Assembly: GCA_015492115.1 (NCBI GenBank)
Contig: WGFS01000149.1
Location: forward strand, 1 to 16,251
DNA: 16,251 nt
From: Aquificaceae bacterium
GTDB lineage: Bacteria > Aquificota > Aquificia > Aquificales > Aquificaceae
Direction: 5' to 3'
Position 1 is the stretch's first letter, and the number at the start of each line of letters is the position of its first letter. Positions 7,141 to 12,693 of this stretch are shown here, piece by piece. The translations under genes and the position numbers were made by a program. The notes under the pieces are model-generated. The model was not told the origin of the DNA and ran no database searches. It saw nothing but the letters and a program-made list of their open reading frames with translations.

Positions 7141-8356
7141 ACTCACACCCCTTGAAGAAGCCCTGAAAGCTGTTATGGAGAGTGTAAAGCCTCTCGGTAC
7201 TGAGAGGGTCTTCATATACGACGCGGTGGGTCGCTTCCTCGCGGAGGACATAACCTCAGATACGGACAAGCCCCTCTTTGACAACTCCGCCATGGATGGG
7301 TTTGCGGTAAGGCACGAGGACATAGAGGGTGCGGACGAAGATAACGCCGTCCAGCTCAGGCTCGTGGGAGAGTACTCCGCTGGAACAGGAGAGGAGATCA
7401 GGGTTGAAAGGGGAACAGCTGTGAAGATATTCACCGGCGCACCCATACCGGAGGGGGCTGACACGGTCGTCCCGGTTGAGTACACCGAGACCAAAGACGG
7501 CTATGTGTACATAAAGAAGGAGTTCAAGAGGGGGGCGAACGTAAGAAAGAGAGGTGAGGAGGTAAAGGAGGGAGAGGTCGTTCTAAAGAGGGGGCATGAG
7601 ATAAGAGGTTATGAGGTGGGGATGCTCGCCTTCGTCAACAGGGCTGTGGTTGAGGTCTATCGCAGACCGAGGGTCGCTGTTCTCTCAACGGGAGACGAGC
7701 TCCTTGAGGTGGGTGAACCTCAGAGCAGACCCTCTCAGATAAGGAGCTCAAACCACCATATGATATACTCACTTGTGGAGAGCGCAGGGGGTGTTCCCCA
7801 CCAGCTCGGGATAGCTCCCGACGACCCGGAAGAGCTCAGGAGGGTTCTGAGGACATGCAGGGACTACGACATATTCATAACTACAGGTGGGGTCTCCATG
7901 GGGGAGAGGGACTACGTCCAGTATCTGGTCAAAGAGGTTGGAGTGGATGTCAAGTTTCACAAACTCAGGATAAAACCTGCCAAGCCTGTTCTCTTTGGAA
8001 CTTACGGAGAAAACAGGCTCTTCTTCGGACTTCCCGGAAACCCCGTGTCCTGTGCGATCGCCTTTGACCTGATCGTATATCCAGCCATAAGGGCTATGCT
8101 TGGAGCAAAGGAAGTTTTCAAGAAGAAGGTAAAGGCAGTGCTTACGAAGGACTACGTGAGGAGGGATGCAAAGAGACGGGAGTTTGCCAGGGCAAAGGTA
8201 TGGTTTGAGAATGGAAAGTTCTTCTGTGAACCTCATCAAAAACAGCGGTCTCACATGCTCACCTCCCTGGTGGAAGCCAACGCCTACCTCGTTGTTTACG
8301 AGGGTGTTAAGGAGCTAAAGAAGGGTGAAGAGGTAGAGGCGGTGCTGCTTCAGTGA
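7133..8356 (+). CDS. moeA: Molybdopterin molybdenumtransferase MoeA
   Basis: A 407-residue MoeA, the enzyme that inserts molybdate (or tungstate in some thermophiles) into adenylylated molybdopterin. Landmarks are DNSAMDGFAV at 50-59, KIFTGAPIPEGAD at 98-110, VLSTGDEL at 183-190, ITTGGVSMGERDYV at 249-262, the KPAKP motif at 281-285 (KPGKP in most homologues), and GLPGNPVS at 299-306. A C-terminal domain IV of about 80 residues is complete, so the length is normal. The ATG at 7133 has GGGAGGT 5 nt upstream, inside the previous gene. It overlaps the nucleotidyltransferase gene by 8 nt, implying co-transcription without an obvious functional link. No other molybdenum cofactor gene is visible in the window. 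Confidence 0.95.
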   Translation: MPELTPLEEALKAVMESVKPLGTERVFIYDAVGRFLAEDITSDTDKPLFDNSAMDGFAVRHEDIEGADEDNAVQLRLVGEYSAGTGEEIRVERGTAVKIFTGAPIPEGADTVVPVEYTETKDGYVYIKKEFKRGANVRKRGEEVKEGEVVLKRGHEIRGYEVGMLAFVNRAVVEVYRRPRVAVLSTGDELLEVGEPQSRPSQIRSSNHHMIYSLVESAGGVPHQLGIAPDDPEELRRVLRTCRDYDIFITTGGVSMGERDYVQYLVKEVGVDVKFHKLRIKPAKPVLFGTYGENRLFFGLPGNPVSCAIAFDLIVYPAIRAMLGAKEVFKKKVKAVLTKDYVRRDAKRREFARAKVWFENGKFFCEPHQKQRSHMLTSLVEANAYLVVYEGVKELKKGEEVEAVLLQ

Positions 8357-8534
8357 TACGAAAGCAAAACAACGCTTTATAGCTGAGAAGGTTGGAAACC
8401 TTGGAATTGGACTCATAGTTGGTTCTTTTCTTTTGAGGATATCAGATACCATAAGTGCTTTGGATCAGGTCATTCTGGTCGCTCTGGGGCTTGCCAATGT
8501 TGTCCTCGGTCTTATACTATTTCCTGATGAGTGA
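8337..8534 (+). pseudogene. Small two-helix membrane protein frame without a normal start codon
   Basis: This frame is open from just after a TAG at 8334 to a TGA at 8532. From about 8361 it reads as a convincing protein: KAKQRFIAEKVGNLGIG, a hydrophobic helix, a short polar turn (RISDTISALDQ), a second hydrophobic helix, and a FPDE tail. No ATG, GTG or TTG occurs before a TTG at 8433, which lies at the end of the first helix. A GTG at 8353, forming a GTGA overlap with the moeA stop, would be the natural coupled start, but it is in another frame and hits TAG after nine codons. Either one base has been lost (mutation or sequencing error) between 8353 and 8381, or an unusual start such as ATA is used, or this is a decaying gene. 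Its stop overlaps the next ATG. Confidence 0.5.
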
Positions 8535-8628
8535 TATAGTCCTAATAGCACTTTTCGCATCCGCAAGTATGTGGGCGATAGCCTTATGGGTATGGTTGCA
8601 TAGTAAGAAGGCTCACCACTCGGCTTGA
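8527..8628 (+). CDS. 33-residue single-helix membrane protein
   Basis: ATG at 8527 to TGA at 8626-8628. The protein is a single hydrophobic, tryptophan-containing helix (residues about 4-24, including MWAIALWVWL) followed by a basic, histidine-containing tail (HSKKAHHSA). The start overlaps the stop of the two-helix frame (ATGAGTGA), which points to translational coupling; no separate Shine-Dalgarno is visible. By the positive-inside rule the tail would face the cytoplasm. It recalls small subunits or assembly factors of respiratory enzymes in size and shape, but I see no diagnostic motif and assign no function. It ends 4 nt before the convergent flagellar operon. Confidence 0.5.
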   Translation: MSDIVLIALFASASMWAIALWVWLHSKKAHHSA

Positions 8629-8632
8629 CTGC

Positions 8633-8875
8633 TCACTTTATATAGCCCTTGAACTTCTGGAAGTTCATGAGCTTCTCAGCTATGTTGAGCTTCTTTTCCT
8701 CAGCCTTCTTTATCAAAAACTCTATTATTCTCAGGGCTTCTTCGTAGTCCTCCCTTGACAGCTCCTTGAGGTCTATGGAAACAACCTTTTCAAGGGACTC
8801 TATGAGCGCATCGTAATTGCCTTCTTCAAGGTAAACCTCGCACTTCAGAAGTATCTCTTTAAGGTTCTCATTCAT
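8633..8875 (-). CDS. Small helical protein in the fliT position, possible flagellar chaperone
   Basis: An 80-residue, highly charged and apparently all-helical protein (MNENLKEILLKCEVYLEEGN at the start, KLMNFQKFKGYIK at the end) with no signal peptide or membrane segment. It is the last gene of the filament cluster, downstream of fliS, with which it overlaps by 8 nt. In many bacteria this slot holds fliT, the export chaperone of the cap protein FliD, and the size and helical nature fit. Sequence similarity to FliT is not obvious, so the call rests on position. Its stop is 4 nt from the convergent 33-aa gene. Confidence 0.6.
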   Translation of the reverse strand: MNENLKEILLKCEVYLEEGNYDALIESLEKVVSIDLKELSREDYEEALRIIEFLIKKAEEKKLNIAEKLMNFQKFKGYIK

Positions 8876-9284
8876 TCGCCCTCGCCGAGACCTCCTCCTT
8901 TCCGTAAACCTTCTTTTCCGCCTCTTCCCAGGCTTCCCTCAACTCTTCAAGGATCTCCTTTATCTTTATCAAAGACTCAACATCGTTCCTCATGTTTGCG
9001 CTCACAATTTCATTAATAAGGACATCGTAGATTTCGTCAAGGTTTTTGGCTATCTCCTGCCCCCTTTCTGAGTCAAGGGAAGCACGCAGGACAATAAGTA
9101 TATCCATAGCCCTTGTTAAGGATTCAGCCTTCACCTTTACGTTTTCCGTATCCTCAAGCCCTCTGCCTATCGCATCTACCGCTTCCTCCACACACGCGAT
9201 CGCTTTATCGTAGAGCATGATCACGAGCCTTATAGGGTTCGCATTTTCAACCATATTTTGCAGATAAACCTCTGCAGGATTCAT
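8868..9284 (-). CDS. fliS: Flagellin export chaperone FliS
   Basis: A 138-residue cytoplasmic helical-bundle protein. The N-terminus MNPAEVYLQNMVENANPIRL followed by VIMLYDKAI (residues 21-29) matches the FliS signature (Y-x-x-x-x-V-x-x-A-x-P-x-x-L-x-x-x-L-Y-D-x-A). It binds the C-terminal tail of flagellin, keeps it unpolymerised and delivers it to the flagellar export gate. A strong GGAGGTG lies just upstream, within the end of fliD, and the ATG overlaps the fliD stop as ATGA, indicating coupled translation. The gene ends in an 8-nt overlap with the small FliT-like gene. The acidic C-terminus (residues about 115-138) is slightly longer than in typical homologues. Confidence 0.92.
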   Translation of the reverse strand: MNPAEVYLQNMVENANPIRLVIMLYDKAIACVEEAVDAIGRGLEDTENVKVKAESLTRAMDILIVLRASLDSERGQEIAKNLDEIYDVLINEIVSANMRNDVESLIKIKEILEELREAWEEAEKKVYGKEEVSARANE

Positions 9285-10612
9285 TTTTTCGCACCTCCAT
9301 TGATCTGAGAGAGGGAAACCATAAACTGCTGGAACCTCTGCTTCAGCTGTTCAGCTTGGGCTATAAAAGACTCAAGCTGTGAGTACTCCTTCCTTAACAG
9401 CTTCTCCTCCTGAGCTAACCTCTCTCCAAGAGACTTGATCCGACTATCTATGTCCCTTATCTGGTCGTTGTAGGTCTGCTCAAAGTTGGTGAACAGGCTC
9501 TTCTCCCCTTCAAGATAGGAGGAGTAGGAAGCCTTCAGGTCTTCAATGAGACTTTTAACGCTGTCCGGGTTTGAGGTAAGTAGCTCGTTCAGCTTATCCG
9601 TTTTGAGAGAGATCTCTCCCGTATCCCCGTTGTAGTCTATCAGCCCATTCTCTATGAGAGGGTTCAGCCTTTCCGCTATACCCGTCTTCACGCTCGCTAT
9701 GGTGTAGTCTCCTCTGAAGAGGGCTTTCTCACCTGTGGTTAAAGAATCAACGAGCTTTACGAGCCCGTTGTACTTCTTGACAAAGTTATTCAGGAAGGAG
9801 GTTACCTTTGAGTAGTCTTCGGAAATGCTTACATCTGCGCTTCCCAGACTCTTTACATCTATGGTCAAACCGCTTATAACGTTCTCAAACTTGTTGTCCG
9901 CACTGGTTATGGGAGAACCCGTACCTATCTTGATCTCCGCATTCTGGGCACTCTGTATCGTGTCAAACCCAGTCCCAAGCTCTGAGGGGAGACCCGTCAC
10001 ATTGATAGCGTACACACCTCCGACCGTATCCGTCTCAACCGTGGATGCGGAGACATCCTCCTCGGAGAGCATGAGCTTATAGCTTGTCCCATCGTAATAG
10101 ACACTCGCCTTAACCCTGCTCTGGGCAGAGTTTATAGCGTTCACAAGGTCATCAAGGGTGTCACCTGCGCTGTAGTTGATGTTGAAGGTCTCCGTCCCTG
10201 AACCCGTATCGTAGGTTATGGTTAGAGTCCCCGAGCTTGCGAAGGTTGAAGTCAGATCCGTAAGACCTCCATTGCTCACCCTTACCTCAGCCTGGGCAAG
10301 CTTGTTCACTGTAACGGAGAAGTTCAGATTTGGGGCTGTGTCTGTCGCAGAGACGCTGAGAACATCGGGATTTGAGGAGGTCGCCTGCTTTGACTTGAAG
10401 AGAGAGTCAACATCAAGACTATCAAATATTGATAAAAAGTCCCCTATGCCTTCTGACAGATTGCCAAGGGAGGAGAGCTTAGCCTGTACGAGGGTTTTTT
10501 CCTGCTGTAATTTCTTAAGCGGGAGTGATTTTAACTGCATTATCTGGTCAACCATCGCACCCCCGTCAAAGTTAGTCCCAGTAAGACCTGAAAGGAAGAG
10601 CTCACCAGCCAT
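9281..10612 (-). CDS. fliD: Flagellar filament cap protein FliD (HAP2)
   Basis: A 443-residue secreted protein that caps the filament tip and folds arriving flagellin. The N-terminal domain has the FliD pattern SGLTGTNFDGGAMVDQIMQL, then NPDVLSVSAT at 81-90 and FSVTVNKLAQAEV at 98-110. A flagellin-IN-like module lies at about 150-185. The stretch AQNAEIKIGTG...NKFENVISGLTIDV (222-253) is the conserved FliD core. The C-terminal region (about 365-435) is a heptad-rich coiled coil that mediates oligomerisation. Its length is within the normal range. An AGAGGG ribosome site sits in the end of flaG, 2 nt separate flaG from this ATG, and the 3' end overlaps fliS by 4 nt. Confidence 0.93.
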   Translation of the reverse strand: MAGELFLSGLTGTNFDGGAMVDQIMQLKSLPLKKLQQEKTLVQAKLSSLGNLSEGIGDFLSIFDSLDVDSLFKSKQATSSNPDVLSVSATDTAPNLNFSVTVNKLAQAEVRVSNGGLTDLTSTFASSGTLTITYDTGSGTETFNINYSAGDTLDDLVNAINSAQSRVKASVYYDGTSYKLMLSEEDVSASTVETDTVGGVYAINVTGLPSELGTGFDTIQSAQNAEIKIGTGSPITSADNKFENVISGLTIDVKSLGSADVSISEDYSKVTSFLNNFVKKYNGLVKLVDSLTTGEKALFRGDYTIASVKTGIAERLNPLIENGLIDYNGDTGEISLKTDKLNELLTSNPDSVKSLIEDLKASYSSYLEGEKSLFTNFEQTYNDQIRDIDSRIKSLGERLAQEEKLLRKEYSQLESFIAQAEQLKQRFQQFMVSLSQINGGAKK

Positions 10613-10614
10613 AA

Positions 10615-10986
10615 CTAAACCCTCTCGCTCAGCAGGACGCCGAGCATCTGGTCTATCCTTCTCATAAGCTCAAGCAGGTAGTCAGGGGGGATCTGTCTTA
10701 TCAACCTGTTTGTATCCTTCTCAAATATCTTTACCACCGGTATCTCAAGCTGGTCGTCTATGTCTATCTTCAGGTACCTGTTCAGGTAGTCCAGCTTCCT
10801 CCTTATCTCTTTCAGAACCTTCTGCAGTTCCTCGCTGTTCAGGGTAGCCTCCTGAACGGACTCCTTTGCCTTCTTCTCTATATCCCTGCGTATTGTCTCC
10901 ACACTCCTCTCCATATCTCTGACCTGCCGTGAGACCTGCCTTATTACCTCAAAGTCAAGCTCCGAACCCTTGCTGTTCACCCTCAT
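10615..10986 (-). CDS. flaG: FlaG family flagellar protein
   Basis: A 123-residue protein with a charged helical N-terminal half and the FlaG core near the end: PVVKIFEKDTNRLIRQIPPDYLLEL at about 83-107, the usual V-V-K-x-x-D-x-x-T-x-E-V-I-R-Q-I-P-P pattern. FlaG proteins are linked with filament length and assembly in polar flagellates; their exact role is not settled. AAGGAG is 8 nt upstream of the ATG. The gene lies between fliC and fliD, separated from fliC by a strong hairpin, so its expression may be reduced relative to flagellin. Confidence 0.87.
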   Translation of the reverse strand: MRVNSKGSELDFEVIRQVSRQVRDMERSVETIRRDIEKKAKESVQEATLNSEELQKVLKEIRRKLDYLNRYLKIDIDDQLEIPVVKIFEKDTNRLIRQIPPDYLLELMRRIDQMLGVLLSERV

Positions 10987-11007
10987 GGCAGGCTCTCCTT
11001 TTTAAGC

Positions 11008-11033
11008 GGAGGGAAGGGCAAGCGCCCCCCTCC
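11008..11033 (-). terminator. GC-rich hairpin after the flagellin gene, without a T-tract
   Basis: Read on the minus strand, GGAGGG pairs with CCCTCC and GGGC pairs with GCCC around a four-base loop, giving 10 base pairs with a two-base bulge on the 3' side. It begins 8 nt after the fliC stop at 11042. It is followed by GCTTAAAAAGG, not by a run of T, so it is not a standard intrinsic terminator. It more likely protects the 3' end of the abundant flagellin mRNA or allows partial readthrough into flaG-fliD-fliS. Confidence 0.6.
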
Positions 11034-11041
11034 ATCATCCG

Positions 11042-12616
11042 TTACCTCAGGAGCTGGAGGACCAGCTGGGGTAGGGTGTTCGCCTGTGCGAGCATTGCAA
11101 CACCGGACTGCATCCTTATCTGGAGTGTGGTGAATCTGGACATCTCCTTGGCAAAGTCCACGTTCCTTATTACGTTCTCAGCCTCGTTGGTGTTGTCCTG
11201 GGCGACCTTCTGGGCATCGTATATGGTCTGGAGGTTGTTCATAACCGCTCCTATCTCGGAACGAACGGTATCAACCCTCTGGATCGCCTTCTTTAGAATA
11301 AGAAGGGACTCTTCTGCTTTTGCGTTGGTCAGAACGCTGACCGCATTGAGGTTTTTGGCTGTCGCAGTGGTAACGTCAAAGTTGAAACCCTGATTGGCCG
11401 CCGATACACCGCTCTGATTAACGTCGTAGCTCTGAACACCTGCTATATCTATCTCGCCCACGTCTATGTAGAAGTAGTTTGTACCAACAGATGTACTTAT
11501 ATCCGAAGCACCTTCAAGCACCTGGCTGAGTTTAACTGTAGCACCCACTGAAAGGTTTGTTCCTGATACGGATACGTCAACAGCTATGGTCTCTCCACCA
11601 CCGGTTTCCAGCACGAGTTTACCGTTAACCGCCTTAGCCTTTATGTCCACGCCCGCAGCTGAAGCCTGGGTATTGATCGTATCCACGAGCTGGTTCAGGC
11701 TGGTGATGGTGCTGTCTATCGTGACCTGGAAGTCGGACGAGCCGGTAATATCTTTGTTTCCAATATAAAAGTCAAGGGTTACCTGACTGACAGTAGTCGT
11801 AGAGCCTGTAGTAGACCAGAAGTTTGCAAATCCAGTAAAGCTGTTGGTCGCGCTGTTTGTATTCTTAGCCTGAGCTTCTATTCCCAGTGCCTGCAAGTCC
11901 TTGTTGGTGTTTATGGCATCCGCCAAGCTCTTGGCGTCCACAAAGCGTCTTGTTCCATCGTAGCTAAGCACACGAATACCCGCAACGTCAACGTAATCCC
12001 CACTGTCAACCACCCAGTTGGTTGCAGCTGTGAAGTTATTGCTGAAAGTGGTAACAGAAACAGCACCACTGGTATAGATAGCTCCCTGACCTTTGACTAT
12101 ATAGGCACCCAGATCCTTGGGCAGGACGCTGTCAATGTTTACGGTTATCACTTGGTCCTTTCTTGCTCCGTAATGGATGTATTTGTTGGTAAAGGTTCCG
12201 TCAAGGAGCTTTATACCGTTGTACTCCGTGTCCCTTCCTATCTTCTCTATGGCGTTTATAAGGTTGTTTATCTCTCTCTGGAGAGAAGCTCTCGCGTTAG
12301 GGTCGTTGATGTCGTTCGCTGCGTTTTCCGCCTTGACGTAGATCTCTTTGAGCTTGTTGTAGATCTGACCTGCTGAGTTTTCCGCTATCTGGAGCGCGGA
12401 TATACCAGTTTGGATGTTCCTGTTACCCTGCTCAAGACCGGCGGAGACAACGGCAAGCTGATCAGCTATGAAGAGACCTGCGGAGTCGTCCGCAGCGTTC
12501 AGAATTCTGAGACCCGTTGAGAGTCTCAGGAGCGACTTGTTCATAAGTCGCTCGTTCTGCTTGAGGGCGGTGTGCGTTACCGCCGACTCGTAGTTGAAGT
12601 TGATTCTCAGAGCCAT
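11042..12616 (-). CDS. fliC: Flagellin, major filament subunit
   Basis: A 524-residue flagellin. The conserved D0/D1 ends are clear: MALRINFNYESAVTHTALKQ, RLSTGLRILNAADDSAGLFI (31-50), RNIQTGISALQIAENS (66-81) at the N-terminus, and IRNVDFAKEMSRFTTLQIRM plus MLAQANTLPQLVLQLLR at the C-terminus. The middle (about 180-415) is a variable D2/D3 insert with two flagellin-IN-like modules (about 226-252 and 304-338) and a Ser/Thr/Asn-rich stretch (252-277) that is an obvious target for O-glycosylation. The start is the ATG at 12616, 7 nt from AGGAGGT. A GTG three codons upstream lies inside that ribosome site and is not a start. Expression is driven by a sigma-28 promoter. Adjacent genes supply the cap, chaperone and probable glycosylation enzymes. 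Confidence 0.96.
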   Translation of the reverse strand: MALRINFNYESAVTHTALKQNERLMNKSLLRLSTGLRILNAADDSAGLFIADQLAVVSAGLEQGNRNIQTGISALQIAENSAGQIYNKLKEIYVKAENAANDINDPNARASLQREINNLINAIEKIGRDTEYNGIKLLDGTFTNKYIHYGARKDQVITVNIDSVLPKDLGAYIVKGQGAIYTSGAVSVTTFSNNFTAATNWVVDSGDYVDVAGIRVLSYDGTRRFVDAKSLADAINTNKDLQALGIEAQAKNTNSATNSFTGFANFWSTTGSTTTVSQVTLDFYIGNKDITGSSDFQVTIDSTITSLNQLVDTINTQASAAGVDIKAKAVNGKLVLETGGGETIAVDVSVSGTNLSVGATVKLSQVLEGASDISTSVGTNYFYIDVGEIDIAGVQSYDVNQSGVSAANQGFNFDVTTATAKNLNAVSVLTNAKAEESLLILKKAIQRVDTVRSEIGAVMNNLQTIYDAQKVAQDNTNEAENVIRNVDFAKEMSRFTTLQIRMQSGVAMLAQANTLPQLVLQLLR

Positions 12617-12623
12617 GACTGAC

Positions 12624-12630
12624 ACCTCCT
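12624..12630 (-). promoter_or_regulatory. Strong Shine-Dalgarno of fliC
   Basis: AGGAGGT on the minus strand, 7 nt before the ATG at 12616. It is the strongest ribosome site of the flagellar cluster and fixes the flagellin start, because an in-frame GTG at 12625 overlaps it and cannot be used with it. Confidence 0.8.
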
Positions 12631-12649
12631 TTTGAAGTCTTGGTTTTTA

Positions 12650-12676
12650 TTATCGGAAGATGAGGAAAGTTTTTTA
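12650..12676 (-). promoter_or_regulatory. Sigma-28 (FliA) promoter of fliC
   Basis: On the minus strand TAAA (12676-12673), 15 nt, then TCCGATAA (12657-12650). This matches the sigma-28 pattern TAAA-N15-GCCGATAA at all but one position. Transcription would start near 12642, giving a leader of roughly 25 nt that contains the Shine-Dalgarno. It predicts a FliA/FlgM-controlled late gene. The promoter lies in the 68-nt gap between the Maf gene stop and the fliC ribosome site. Confidence 0.88.
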
Positions 12677-12693
12677 GCTCTGTGCTATTTAGC

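Noticed and set aside
7769..8254. A 161-codon minus-strand open frame inside moeA
   Set aside because: It lies opposite well-conserved MoeA motifs and shows no domain or start signal of its own.
8361..8384. Programmed -1 frameshift joining the GTG at 8353 to the two-helix frame
   Set aside because: I looked for an X-XXY-YYZ slippery heptamer and a downstream stimulatory hairpin and found neither; a lost base or unusual start is simpler.
10218..10667. A 149-codon plus-strand open frame across fliD and the end of flaG
   Set aside because: Antisense shadow; both flagellar genes are strongly supported by family motifs and coupled overlaps.
12617..12625. An upstream GTG start for flagellin adding three residues
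   Set aside because: The GTG is part of the AGGAGGT ribosome site; the ATG at 12616 has ideal spacing and gives the conserved MALRIN start.
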